A stretch of 64,000 nt of DNA from Cognatundibacterium crateris (GCF_010078235.1 NZ_JAABOS010000006.1:186001-250000), one strand, 5' to 3'. Counted from the stretch's first letter, positions 19,924-28,707 are shown. Translations and numbers: made by a program. Notes: generated by a model from the letters alone, not told the origin.

Positions 19924-20154
19924 ATGCCACTCGAACTAAGACGCTCTTTTCAGATCACGACTGGGGTACTCGGCCTGGGACTGAGTATGTTGTGCTATTG
20001 GCTGATACGCGCTGGCGCAGAACATATGCAGGGCGGCGCTGCGATGGCACTCAGCATTATGTTCATCGCAGCCGTCCCGGGCTTTCAGCGCTTGCTAGTC
20101 TTGTTTTTGCCTTTGCTCCTGGTGAAGCTGTTTCCTAGTCTGGATCAACTCTGA
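19924..20154 (+). CDS. Small membrane protein of unknown function
   Basis: A 76-residue protein with two or three hydrophobic segments (ITTGVLGLGLSMLCYWLI, AMALSIMFIAAVPG, LLVLFLPLLLVKLF). GGAGAAAGG lies about 9 bases before the ATG, which makes translation likely. No recognised family. Its neighbour at 19521 is also a small membrane protein. Confidence 0.6.
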   Translation: MPLELRRSFQITTGVLGLGLSMLCYWLIRAGAEHMQGGAAMALSIMFIAAVPGFQRLLVLFLPLLLVKLFPSLDQL

Positions 20155-20185
20155 ACGCTAAGCTTTAGACACTATACCGCCCAGC

Positions 20186-20584
20186 TTAATCCGGTTGCAG
20201 ATAGAACGCGTCCGGTAATTGCGCACCGGCGGTGGTGGTTTTGATGTCGCCTTTGAGATTGGTCAGGATGATTTCCAGCTCAGGACCGCCGAGTTCCAGC
20301 AGCACCTGGCGGCAGGCGCCGCAAGGGGCGATCGGGGCTTCGGTATTGCCGGTGACGGCGATTTTTGCGAATTCACGTGGGCGGTAGCCCGCCGCGATGG
20401 CTGAAAACAAAGCGGTGCGTTCGGCGCAATTGCACAGGCCGTAGGACGCATTTTCTACATTACAGCCCTGAAAAACTTTGCCATCTTTGGTCAGCAAGGC
20501 AGCGCCCACCAAAAAGCGCGAATACGGCGCATAGGCTTTTTCTCTGGCCTGATTGGCCAGGGCGATTAATTCCTGGTCTTGCAT
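20186..20584 (-). CDS. cdd: Cytidine deaminase
   Basis: Converts cytidine and deoxycytidine to uridine and deoxyuridine in pyrimidine salvage. From the ATG at 20584 the protein is 132 residues, the size of the homotetrameric Cdd class. Zinc ligands and general acid are Cys53 and Glu55 in NCAERTA and Cys88/Cys91 in PCGACRQV; the substrate motif is FLVGAAL with NVENASYG. The frame opens earlier (20749) but that part spans a terminator hairpin, so the inner ATG is chosen. It is adjacent to, but apparently transcribed apart from, the nucleoside uptake operon. Confidence 0.95.
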   Translation of the reverse strand: MQDQELIALANQAREKAYAPYSRFLVGAALLTKDGKVFQGCNVENASYGLCNCAERTALFSAIAAGYRPREFAKIAVTGNTEAPIAPCGACRQVLLELGGPELEIILTNLKGDIKTTTAGAQLPDAFYLQPD

Positions 20585-20638
20585 ATCGAAGTTCTCCGTA
20601 CCAGTCTTTGACTCGTCTGTCAGTGTTTCGTGTTGAGG

Positions 20639-20665
20639 AAAAAAAAGGCATGCCTCGCATGCCTT
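20639..20665 (-). terminator. Terminator of the nucleoside operon
   Basis: On the minus strand AAGGCATGC-GAG-GCATGCCTT (plus coordinates 20645-20665) is followed by a run of T. It lies between the oxygenase stop (20767) and the cdd start (20584), so it should end the long upstream transcript. Confidence 0.85.
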
Positions 20666-20766
20666 CAGAATTCTTTGCTGCTTATTTACTGCAAACAGAA
20701 GTCCGCACAGAATATGGCTGTCAGCCCGAAAAGCTGCCAGCAGCCGCATTCTGCCTGGGTCTCTGC

Positions 20767-21609
20767 TTATTTTTTCACGCCCAGTTCACGCAAACGTTCC
20801 TGCAGATAGCTGCCGGACGTGTGACGTTCAGACAGCACAACGTCAGGACGCGGATGCAGGAACAGTGGCAGCGAAATACGGGATTTCTTCGCTTCTTCGC
20901 CAGTCGGATTCAGCACGCGGTGGATGGTCGATGGGTAATAGCCTTGTGAGGCTTCATCGAGCATGTCACCGATGTTGACGATCAGCATACCGAAGTCGCA
21001 TGGCACATCATGCCAGGCGTCGTCCTTGCCCAGCACCTGCAGGCCAGCCTGCGTCGCTGCCGGCAAAACCGTCAGCAGGTTGATGTCACCATGGGCCGCA
21101 GCACGGACTGCATCCGGTTCTTCATCGCCATTCAGCGGTGGATAGTGCAATACGCGCAGCAGGGTCATGTCACTGTCGGTGATCATGTCCGACAAAGGCA
21201 TGGAGTACTTGGCTTTGATGTCTGCCGGGGTATGGTCTTCCACCCATTGCAGCAATTCTGTCGCCAGCTGATTGCCTTGTTCGTAGTATTCGCGTGCCGC
21301 GTTCGATACTTCCGACGGCACCCGGCCCCAAGGGTACACATGGTAGAACTCTTTCAGATCGCGTTTGGCAAAGCCTTTGGCGGTCTCGGAGACTTTAGGC
21401 GAAAAATAGCCATCCATTTTTTCAGTATCGTAGTTGTACTTGTGCTTCGCATCAGTCTGGAAGAACTCGTACCATTCCTGATAAATGGTGTTGAGCAGGG
21501 GTTGCGATAAAGGATGATTGGTCAATACGCCAAAGCCGGTCTGGTGCAGGCTTTCGGTGAATTTTTTCGCGGCATCCGGATCACGGTAATCGACAGGTTG
21601 TATCAGCAT
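20767..21609 (-). CDS. Isopenicillin N synthase-like 2-oxoglutarate/Fe(II) oxygenase
   Basis: Non-haem iron oxygenase of the isopenicillin N synthase/2OG fold, 280 residues, cytoplasmic. Iron ligands: His173 and Asp175 in AAHGDINLLT and His230 in STIHRVLNP; the co-substrate motif is Arg244-x-Ser246 in KSRISLPLF. The N-terminal DIOX_N-like domain has GFGVLTNHPLS. It is 13 bases after the nucleoside hydrolase stop and ahead of the terminator, so it appears to be the last gene of the nucleoside uptake operon. Substrate unknown: a nucleoside or free base is an inference from context. It could instead oxidise an unrelated metabolite. Confidence 0.88.
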   Translation of the reverse strand: MLIQPVDYRDPDAAKKFTESLHQTGFGVLTNHPLSQPLLNTIYQEWYEFFQTDAKHKYNYDTEKMDGYFSPKVSETAKGFAKRDLKEFYHVYPWGRVPSEVSNAAREYYEQGNQLATELLQWVEDHTPADIKAKYSMPLSDMITDSDMTLLRVLHYPPLNGDEEPDAVRAAAHGDINLLTVLPAATQAGLQVLGKDDAWHDVPCDFGMLIVNIGDMLDEASQGYYPSTIHRVLNPTGEEAKKSRISLPLFLHPRPDVVLSERHTSGSYLQERLRELGVKK

Positions 21610-21622
21610 TTTCCGCTCCCGA

Positions 21623-22612
21623 TTATGCCAGCGCTGGTTGCAGCCAGTCGCCGGACAGGGTCTGGTCGATCAGCTTAGCGCAGGCCTCGGCATCCACTTT
21701 CATGCAGACGCGGGTTTCCGGTTTGCTGACTTCCCAGCCTGCTTGCGGGTAAGGGATAGCGAGTTTCGCCATCATGGTCTGACCATTGCCTATGCCTTCT
21801 TTGGCAACGCGCACACGACCGCTCTGGGTTTCAAAGATTTCCGGTGCCACCAGCCAGACAAAGGCCAGTACGTCATGACCGTAGCAAGCGTGACCGAGGT
21901 CAGGGCGTATGCTTTGGTAGAAGTTTGCGTAGAAATTCACAGCGTGCGACAGGGTATCCATCGCTACGTGTTTATGTTGTTCTGCCAGACGTGCAAAGAA
22001 GCTCGATGGCAAGACCACACGGTGGGTAACGTCCAGACCAACCATGGTCAGGTCCCAGCCTGCGGTGAAGACCAGATCGGCTGCGTCCGGATCATTCCAG
22101 ACATTGGCTTCGGCGACCGGCGAGACATTGCCCGGTTCATCAACTGCACCCGCCATCAGTACGACTTTTTTCAGCAGCTTAGGCAGTTGTGGTTCCATTT
22201 TCAGTGCCAGACCCAGATTACCCAGCGGACCGACTGCGACCAGCGTGATTTCGCCCGGATGCTGACGCGCCATCTTGACGATGAATTCTGCTGCGCTTTC
22301 TACTTCAGCCTGACCACCGACTTCGATACGGGATGGCAGATTGCCGAGGCCGTCTGCGCCGTGGATGAAGTCTGGCGGCGTACCGGCCGCTTTTGCGAAT
22401 GGCACATTGACGCCTTGCGCAACCGGGATAGCGCGGCCTGCAATACGGGTCAGGTACAGGGCATTGATGGTCGCCTGTTCGACATAGACATTACCAAAGG
22501 TAGTGGTGATACCGACTACATCGATATCAGGATGGGCCAGCGCGAAATACAGCGCCATTGCGTCATCTACACCAGGATCTGTATCGAATATGACTTTATG
22601 TTTTGCTTGCAT
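21623..22612 (-). CDS. Nucleoside hydrolase (IunH/inosine-uridine type)
   Basis: Hydrolyses the N-glycosidic bond of ribonucleosides to base and ribose. The 329-residue protein has the calcium-binding N-terminal motif DTDPGVDDA at residues 10-18, TTFGNVYVEQA, and AEANVWNDPDAAD, then the C-terminal calcium-site segment HACYGHDVLAFVWLV. CTGGAG precedes the ATG. No signal peptide, so it acts on imported nucleosides. Ribose released here would be used by the ribokinase of the same operon. Base preference cannot be read from the sequence. Confidence 0.94.
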   Translation of the reverse strand: MQAKHKVIFDTDPGVDDAMALYFALAHPDIDVVGITTTFGNVYVEQATINALYLTRIAGRAIPVAQGVNVPFAKAAGTPPDFIHGADGLGNLPSRIEVGGQAEVESAAEFIVKMARQHPGEITLVAVGPLGNLGLALKMEPQLPKLLKKVVLMAGAVDEPGNVSPVAEANVWNDPDAADLVFTAGWDLTMVGLDVTHRVVLPSSFFARLAEQHKHVAMDTLSHAVNFYANFYQSIRPDLGHACYGHDVLAFVWLVAPEIFETQSGRVRVAKEGIGNGQTMMAKLAIPYPQAGWEVSKPETRVCMKVDAEACAKLIDQTLSGDWLQPALA

Positions 22613-22839
22613 GAAAATACTCCAGGAAATAGCTTCAGCTGGCCATTGGACAGAACCCAGTTTGAAGCGATTTGTTGTGTTTGACCTGGTTCAAGGAGGC
22701 CGAATTAAAGAGCTACAAGAGAATTGCAAAAGAGCTAAAAAAGAGCAAAAAAGAGCTCAATGTTCGATTTAAATGAATAAATCACCGGCAGCCAGTACGG
22801 GGCAACCCCATGCTGTTTGCCGGCAGGTTTTATAGTCTT
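22613..22839 (-). other. 227-bp gap with phased AGAGC repeats
   Basis: The gap between the second permease and the nucleoside hydrolase gene is longer than the other gaps in the operon. It carries AGAGC (GCTCT on the coding strand) at 22709, 22731, 22742 and 22752 plus an AGAGA at 22718, in an A-rich context; the last three are 10-11 bases apart. An internal promoter or protein site is possible; I found no clear -10/-35. Confidence 0.45.
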
Positions 22840-23811
22840 TTATCTTGACTTTACAAACGGCACGCCTATCGCCTTAGGCGCGACGGATTTCGCCATCAGG
22901 CCTGCAAGAACGACGACGGTTACTACATAAGGAATCATCTGTATCAATGATCCCGGCACTTTTCCTAAGCCAGGGAAGACCACGCCTTCAATCTGGACTT
23001 GCAGAGCAGTGAAAAAACCAAACATCAGGCAGCCCAGCGCCGTTTGCAGCGGACGCCAGTTACCGAATACCAGCGCGGTCAACGCCAGATAACCATTACC
23101 GGCTGACATATCGCGCAGGAAAAAACCACTTTGTACGATGGACAGATAAGCGCCCGAGAATGAGCACAGCAAACCGGCACACAGCATCGCCATAAAGCGG
23201 GTGCGTTCGACATTGACACCTGCTGCATCTGCTGCATGCGGATTTTCACCCACCGCGCGCAGGCGCAGGCCAAAGCGGGTGTGGTACAGCACCCAGTGCA
23301 CCAGCGGTATCAGTGCAAATGCCAGATACACCAGTGCACTGTGACCACCTATCAGGCGGGTGTATACCCAGCCCAGCAACGGTATTGAAGCCAGCGCTTC
23401 CGAACCTGGCAGCACGATGTCAAACAGGCGCGCTGCACCCAGATCCGGGGTACGGCCACCTTGCATGAAGAAGAACTGGGCAACGACGAAAGTCAGACCA
23501 CTAAGAGTGATATTAATTGCGATCCCGGCCACCAGCTGATTGCCTTTTTGGGTGATGCTGACAAAGCCTTGCAACAGCGCGATAGCGACCGATACGCCGA
23601 CTCCGGCCAGGATGCCCAGCCATGGATTTTGCGTCACATAGGCGACTGCGGCTGAGACAAAGGCCGATGCCAGCATCTTGCCTTCCAGCGCCAGATCAAC
23701 CACGCCGCTGCGCTCTGCAAACAGACCCGCCATGGCAGCGAAAATCAGGACCGGGGCATTACGTATGGTAGAAACCAGAATGCTGGAAAATTGAAAATCA
23801 TCAAACATCAT
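22840..23811 (-). CDS. ABC transporter permease, nucleoside (BMP) type
   Basis: Second inner-membrane permease of a BMP-type nucleoside importer. The 323-residue protein begins with a hydrophobic start and has the family signature APVLIFAAMAGLFAERSGVVDLALEGKML, followed by several membrane helices and the coupling region RAVGENPHAADAAGVNVER. It overlaps nothing but starts only six bases after the preceding permease stop. YufQ/NupC-type permeases of this kind pair with the upstream YufP-type one. Confidence 0.93.
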   Translation of the reverse strand: MMFDDFQFSSILVSTIRNAPVLIFAAMAGLFAERSGVVDLALEGKMLASAFVSAAVAYVTQNPWLGILAGVGVSVAIALLQGFVSITQKGNQLVAGIAINITLSGLTFVVAQFFFMQGGRTPDLGAARLFDIVLPGSEALASIPLLGWVYTRLIGGHSALVYLAFALIPLVHWVLYHTRFGLRLRAVGENPHAADAAGVNVERTRFMAMLCAGLLCSFSGAYLSIVQSGFFLRDMSAGNGYLALTALVFGNWRPLQTALGCLMFGFFTALQVQIEGVVFPGLGKVPGSLIQMIPYVVTVVVLAGLMAKSVAPKAIGVPFVKSR

Positions 23812-23817
23812 TTTTCC

Positions 23818-24900
23818 TCAGGATGGCTTACGTTTGAGCAGGGCAGTTAAAGCCGGTGCATACAGGTTTTCCATGGCGCCACAGAACAGGATAATCAGGC
23901 CCTGGATAAAGATAAAGGTTTCAGGTGGAATATTCGGTTTTTCCAGCGACAGATCGAAGCCACCCTGAATCAGCGCGCCAAACAGGATAGCGGATAACAG
24001 GATGCCAAGCGGATGCTGACGTCCCATGAGGGCAATCGCAATACCGATAAAACCGGCACCGGCCGGGAAGTTCAGATTCAGATAGTGGGTGGAACCCATC
24101 ACCGAGTTGACCGCGCCCAGACCTGCCAGCGCACCGGAAATCATCATAGTGACGATGATGGTTTTGCTGATAGAAATACCGGCATAGTGGGCCGCATGCT
24201 GATTCAGGCCGGTGGCGCGCAACTGATAGCCCCAGGTGGTGCGCCACACCGCCAGACCGTAAATGACCAGTGCCAGCAGCGCCAGAATAAAGCTGATGTT
24301 GAGTGGTGTTTCGCCCAGTATCGGTAAAATGCCATTGAGTTTAGGCAGCCAGGCGCTTTCAGCAAACACGCGGCTGGCGGTGTTTTGTTCGCCGGCCGGG
24401 ATCAGGAAGCTCACGATCACATAGTTCATCAGGCTGGCAGCGATAAAGTTAAACATGATGGTCGTGACCACCACGTGGCTGCCGCGTTTGGCTTGCAGAT
24501 AGCCAGGCAGAAAGGCCCAGGCCGCGCCGAATACCGCGCTGCCCAGCATGGCCAGCGGGATCAGCGCCCAGCCCGGCAGACTCGCATCGAGTGCCAGCAC
24601 CACCAGTGTCAGCCCCAGACCGCCGATATACATCTGGCCTTCGCTGCCGATATTAAACAAGCCAGCCTGCATCGCAATCGACACCGATAAACCGGTGAAG
24701 ATAAAGGTCGCTGCATAAAACAAGGTGTAGCCCAGACCTTCAGGGTTAAATACAGCCGCGTTGAGCAGGATGCCCAGTGATTCCAGCGGACTTTCACCCA
24801 GCAGATAAATCACGCCTGCTGCGACCAGCAAGGCTGACAGCAGATTCAACAGGGGCAGGGCAAAGGCAGTGGCCCAGCGAGGCAGATCGGTTTGGTTCAT
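23818..24900 (-). CDS. ABC transporter permease, nucleoside (BMP) type
   Basis: First permease of the same importer, 360 residues. Visible are about eight to ten membrane helices, the segment LSVSIAMQAGLFNIGSEGQ and the coupling motif RATGLNQHAAHYAGISISK, both typical of YufP-type permeases. The gene lies between the ATPase and the second permease, spaced by 59 and 6 bases. Together with the ATPase and BMP-type binding protein it forms a complete importer. Confidence 0.93.
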   Translation of the reverse strand: MNQTDLPRWATAFALPLLNLLSALLVAAGVIYLLGESPLESLGILLNAAVFNPEGLGYTLFYAATFIFTGLSVSIAMQAGLFNIGSEGQMYIGGLGLTLVVLALDASLPGWALIPLAMLGSAVFGAAWAFLPGYLQAKRGSHVVVTTIMFNFIAASLMNYVIVSFLIPAGEQNTASRVFAESAWLPKLNGILPILGETPLNISFILALLALVIYGLAVWRTTWGYQLRATGLNQHAAHYAGISISKTIIVTMMISGALAGLGAVNSVMGSTHYLNLNFPAGAGFIGIAIALMGRQHPLGILLSAILFGALIQGGFDLSLEKPNIPPETFIFIQGLIILFCGAMENLYAPALTALLKRKPS

Positions 24901-24959
24901 ACGTATCGTCTTAAAGAATTACTCTGGTGACGCTTGACTGTCCGGGTAGGACAGCCGCA

Positions 24960-26489
24960 TCAGTGTTTGTGTAAGCCACCCATTAACAGGCCGATGCGGG
25001 TAGCATCAAATTCTTCTACTTTCAGTTCGCCGGTAATGCAACCGCCTGACATCACCAGGATGCGGTCAGCCAGCGCGCGTACTTCTTCCAGCTCTACCGA
25101 GACCAGCAAAATCGCAACCCCGGCATCGCGCATCGCGAGCAGGCGTGCATGCAGGCTTTCTATGGTGCCGATATCGACGCCACGGGTAGGCTGACCGACT
25201 AAGATCAGTTGCGGATTGGCCGCCATTTCGCGCGCCATCACGACTTTTTGCTGATTACCGCCGGACAGCAATGCGATACGCAAATGCGGATCGGACGGAC
25301 GCACATCAAACTGTGCCAGCAAATTCTGGCAATTTTTCAGAATCGATTTGTAATCCAGCCAGCCTAAGCTTTTGCCCAGTTTTTTCTGGTAACCGAGGAA
25401 GCTGTTCATCATGACCGAGAAGTTTTTGACTACCGCGTCACGCAGCCGGTCTTCCGGTACATGGGCGATACCGAGTTCACGGAAGGTAGCTGGCAAGCCA
25501 TCGGCATCCTTGCGTCCGGCATACGGCAAAGCCTTGCCCTGCATGCTGATGTCGCCCGCCGTAGGCAGACGCATACCGCTCAGAATTTCGAGTAATTCGC
25601 TCTGACCATTGCCGGAAACACCGGCGATGGCGACGATTTCACCGGCGCGGATTTGGAAATTGATGTCTTTCAGCAGACTGACTTGCTGGGCATTGATCAG
25701 GTTGAGGCCTTTCACATCGAGCACCGTCGCGCCCGGCGCATACGGCGCGCGCGGCAATTGGGTCTCGATAGGGCGGCCGACCATCAGTTCTGCCAGTTGT
25801 TCTTTATTGGTTGCTGCTGTTTGTACCGCACCCACCACCGTACCGGCACGCATCACGGTGACTTCGTCCGTGATATCCAGGATTTCCTGCAGCTTGTGGG
25901 TAATCAGGATGATGGTTTTGCCTTGTTCTTTGAACAGGCGTAATACTTCGAACAGGGAAGCGGTTTCCTGTACCGTCAGCACCGCGGTCGGTTCATCCAG
26001 AATCAGGATGTTCGCGCTGCGGTAAATCTGCTTCAGGATTTCCACCCTTTGCTGCACGCCGACCGATAAATCCTCAATCTTGTCGAGCGGATCAACGTCG
26101 AGTGAATAGCGCTGGCAGATGTCACGCAATTGCTGCTCAACCTGTTTGCGGTTTTTTTGCAGACGGAAGCCACCTTCGCCGCCCAGCATTACATTGTCGA
26201 GCACGGTCATGTTATCGACCAGCATAAAGTGCTGATGCACCATGCCGATGCCGAGACCGATTGCCTCATGGCTGTTACGGATATCCTGTTGCTGACCGTT
26301 GATCAGCAATTTGCCGCCATCGGCACGGTAGTAACCGTACAGGATACTCATGAGTGTGGACTTACCTGCGCCATTTTCGCCGATGATGCCGTGGATCGAT
26401 CCTTGCGCAATGGAGAAGCTCACATCGCGATTGGCTTGTACTGCGCCAAAGCGTTTGGAGATGTGTTGAAATTCGACAGCTGGCTGCAT
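24960..26489 (-). CDS. ABC transporter ATPase with two nucleotide-binding domains
   Basis: Energises the nucleoside importer. The 509-residue protein carries two ABC domains. N-terminal domain: Walker A GENGAGKST at residues 37-45, signature LSVGVQQRVEIL, Walker B ILILDEPTAVL. C-terminal domain: degenerate Walker A GVSGNGQSE lacking the lysine, signature LSGGNQQKVVMARE and Walker B LILVGQPTRGVD where Gln replaces the catalytic Glu. Such an asymmetric second domain is usual in YufO/RbsA-like ATPases, so only the first site is expected to turn over ATP. Confidence 0.95.
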   Translation of the reverse strand: MQPAVEFQHISKRFGAVQANRDVSFSIAQGSIHGIIGENGAGKSTLMSILYGYYRADGGKLLINGQQQDIRNSHEAIGLGIGMVHQHFMLVDNMTVLDNVMLGGEGGFRLQKNRKQVEQQLRDICQRYSLDVDPLDKIEDLSVGVQQRVEILKQIYRSANILILDEPTAVLTVQETASLFEVLRLFKEQGKTIILITHKLQEILDITDEVTVMRAGTVVGAVQTAATNKEQLAELMVGRPIETQLPRAPYAPGATVLDVKGLNLINAQQVSLLKDINFQIRAGEIVAIAGVSGNGQSELLEILSGMRLPTAGDISMQGKALPYAGRKDADGLPATFRELGIAHVPEDRLRDAVVKNFSVMMNSFLGYQKKLGKSLGWLDYKSILKNCQNLLAQFDVRPSDPHLRIALLSGGNQQKVVMAREMAANPQLILVGQPTRGVDIGTIESLHARLLAMRDAGVAILLVSVELEEVRALADRILVMSGGCITGELKVEEFDATRIGLLMGGLHKH

Positions 26490-26558
26490 ACGTTCAGGAT
26501 GTTAGGTTCGGCGGAACGGGTGAAAAGGATCAGGACTATGGAACTGAGTAATGAATCA

Positions 26559-26578
26559 GGGCGCATTTTACTGCGCCC
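26559..26578 (-). other. Hairpin between binding-protein and ATPase genes
   Basis: GGGCGCA and TGCGCCC, 7-base arms with a 6-base loop, lie between the BMP stop (26598) and the ATPase start (26489). No U tract follows, so it more likely protects the upstream message or damps read-through than terminates. Such hairpins often raise binding-protein levels over membrane parts; that role is inference. Confidence 0.5.
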
Positions 26579-26597
26579 CGCTGAATTACTGTATGGG

Positions 26598-27593
26598 TCA
26601 GACCGGGCACTTATTGGCATCGCGGAAGTCGACCACTTTCACTTTGCCATTGATGATGTCTTGTTTAGCGGCGTTGATGCGTTTTTCCATCTCGGCGCTG
26701 ACGACACTGCGGTTATCTTTATCGAGCGCCCAGTCCACGCCGCCTTCTTTCAGGCCTTTGTAGACGGTGCCGCCTTTCCAGTCACCATTCTTCATTTGCA
26801 TGAAGCTGTCATAAATCGCCTGGTCAACGCGTTTGACCATGGACGTCAGCATACTGCCCGGATGCATGTAGTTTTGATTGGAATCCACACCGATGCCGAG
26901 CTTACCTTTTTCTTTGACTGCTTGCAGCGTACCCATGCCACTGCCGCCAGCTGCGGCAAAGATCACGTCCACACCGCGTTCAAACTGCGCACGCGCCAGT
27001 TCGCCGCCTTTGGCCGGATCATTCCAGGCCGCAGTGGTGGTGCCCACCATGTTTTGCAGAATTTCGATTTTACCGTCAGTTGCTTTGGCACCCTGCGCAT
27101 AGCCGCAAGAGAAATTGCGGATCAGCGGGATGTCCATACCACCGATAAAGCCGACTTTTTTCGATTTGCTGGCCAGTGCTGCTGCCACGCCAACCAGATA
27201 CGAGCCTTCCTGTTCCTTGAACAGTACCGAACTCACGTTGTCACCTTTGGCGATGCCGTCGATCAGAACGAATTTAGTGGCCGGGAATTCTTTGGCGATA
27301 TTCTGTACCGCCTGCGCCTGCGCAAAGCCGATTGCTGCGATCAGGTCGACTTTTTTGCGCGCCAGATTGCGTAATACCTGTTCAGTCTGGGTGTCACTCG
27401 CGACCTGCACTTCCATGAAACCGATCTTGGTCTCTTTTTTGAAGCGTTCTGCGCCTTCGGAAGCAGATTGATTGAAGGACTTATCAAATTTGCCGCCTGC
27501 ATCGTAAATCACCGCAAACTTAGGGTCTGCAGCATGGGCGCTGGCTGCAGTCAACAGAGCAGCCAGAGTCAGGCAGAAAGGTTTGAGTTTCAT
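26598..27593 (-). CDS. BMP-family nucleoside-binding protein
   Basis: Periplasmic solute receptor of the importer, 331 residues. The signal peptide is residues 1-22 (MKLKPFCLTLAALL...AHA) with no lipobox cysteine, so the mature protein should be free in the periplasm, unlike Gram-positive lipoprotein homologues. Family features are FAVIYDAGGKFDKSFNQSA at the N-terminus, GGMDIPLIRNFSCGYAQGA and GVDSNQNYMHPG. Known BMP proteins (PnrA, YufN) bind purine and pyrimidine nucleosides; base preference here is unknown. Confidence 0.94.
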   Translation of the reverse strand: MKLKPFCLTLAALLTAASAHAADPKFAVIYDAGGKFDKSFNQSASEGAERFKKETKIGFMEVQVASDTQTEQVLRNLARKKVDLIAAIGFAQAQAVQNIAKEFPATKFVLIDGIAKGDNVSSVLFKEQEGSYLVGVAAALASKSKKVGFIGGMDIPLIRNFSCGYAQGAKATDGKIEILQNMVGTTTAAWNDPAKGGELARAQFERGVDVIFAAAGGSGMGTLQAVKEKGKLGIGVDSNQNYMHPGSMLTSMVKRVDQAIYDSFMQMKNGDWKGGTVYKGLKEGGVDWALDKDNRSVVSAEMEKRINAAKQDIINGKVKVVDFRDANKCPV

Positions 27594-27747
27594 GAGAGCT
27601 TCCTTATTCAGATGTCGTAGTGTGAGGGATGCAGACGCTTAACGATAGTCAGATCTTCACCAGCCTAACATGGCGAACACCTCTGGCTCACCATGGAATA
27701 AAAATTTTATCAAATCCCGCGCTGTATTCGGGGATGTAATCTGTCAC

Positions 27748-28674
27748 TTATGCTTTACGGGCTGCCATGAAGGCCAATACTTCTGCCCTTTGTGGTATGG
27801 AAGTCTGCGCACCCAGTTTGGTCACGGTCAGTGCCGCAGTATATTGCGCTTCCTGGCTGGCTTCCAGCAGCGATAAGCCATTGGCGATGCCGACGGCAAA
27901 CGCGCCAACGAAGGTATCACCTGCCGCCGTTGTATCGACCACATCCACCCGGATCGCCGGAATGAACTGGCTCTGACCTGCTTGCGTGATCAACGCGCCG
28001 TGGCCGCCCATGGTCAGTAAGACCTGGCCGACACCCATGGCCAGTAATTTTTCAGAGGCTGCCTGAGCACTGGCATTGTCAGTGACGGCGATGCCACTCA
28101 GTTGACCGGCTTCAGTTTCATTCAGGATCAGGTAATCCACCTGAGCCAGCAGTGCCGGGCTCAGATCCTGTGCCGGAGCCGGATTGAGGATGACCTTGAC
28201 ACCGGCGGCACGCGCGGTAGCGATCGCCCGGGTGACGGTGTCCAATGGTGTTTCTAACTGACACAGCAGGATTTGCGCAGCGCGGATATCCGCTGCTGCC
28301 GCATCTATATGGGCCGGGGTCAGTGAGGCATTGGCACCAGCAGCCAGCACGATGCTGTTGCTGCCATTGTCTTCCACCAAAATACCGGCTACGCCTGTAG
28401 CGACGCCGGGAATGCGGCTCAGATGAGTCAGGCTGATGCCGTCAGCGGACAGAGATTGCTGAGAAAAATCGCCGAAGCCATCATCGCCGACTGCGCCGAT
28501 AAAGCGTACATCTGCTCCCTGACGGGCTGCAGCAACTGCCTGATTCGCGCCTTTGCCGCCGGGTATCTGACGGAATTCGTGTCCATGCAAAGTCTCGCCC
28601 ACCGCAGGCATACGCGGTGTGCGGAAGACCAGATCCATATTAACGCTGCCGACAACGCATATCTGTGGCTTCAT
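27748..28674 (-). CDS. rbsK: Ribokinase
   Basis: PfkB-family kinase that makes ribose-5-phosphate from ribose. The 308-residue protein has the N-terminal motif IPGGKGANQAVAAARQGADV and the anion-hole/catalytic motif DTTAAGDTFVGAFA near the C-terminus; AAGDTF is the form seen in RbsK. It is the first gene of the nucleoside uptake operon, 34 bases after a LacI-type operator. In this context its substrate is ribose set free by the nucleoside hydrolase. No ribose ABC or RbsD genes lie here. Confidence 0.93.
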   Translation of the reverse strand: MKPQICVVGSVNMDLVFRTPRMPAVGETLHGHEFRQIPGGKGANQAVAAARQGADVRFIGAVGDDGFGDFSQQSLSADGISLTHLSRIPGVATGVAGILVEDNGSNSIVLAAGANASLTPAHIDAAAADIRAAQILLCQLETPLDTVTRAIATARAAGVKVILNPAPAQDLSPALLAQVDYLILNETEAGQLSGIAVTDNASAQAASEKLLAMGVGQVLLTMGGHGALITQAGQSQFIPAIRVDVVDTTAAGDTFVGAFAVGIANGLSLLEASQEAQYTAALTVTKLGAQTSIPQRAEVLAFMAARKA

Positions 28675-28707
28675 GATGCTGTTTTTCTCAAATAAATAGG
28701 GTTGCGC

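Noticed and set aside
20585-20749. Longer cytidine deaminase reading frame
   Set aside because: The extra 55 codons run through the terminator hairpin of the upstream operon and do not match the family N-terminus.
21638-22684. 348-codon open frame antisense to the nucleoside hydrolase
   Set aside because: Mirror of a well-conserved gene in the opposite frame; the protein has no recognisable domain.
26130-27374. 414-codon open frame antisense to the ABC ATPase and BMP genes
   Set aside because: Spans two real genes and their gap; composition is typical of an antisense shadow.
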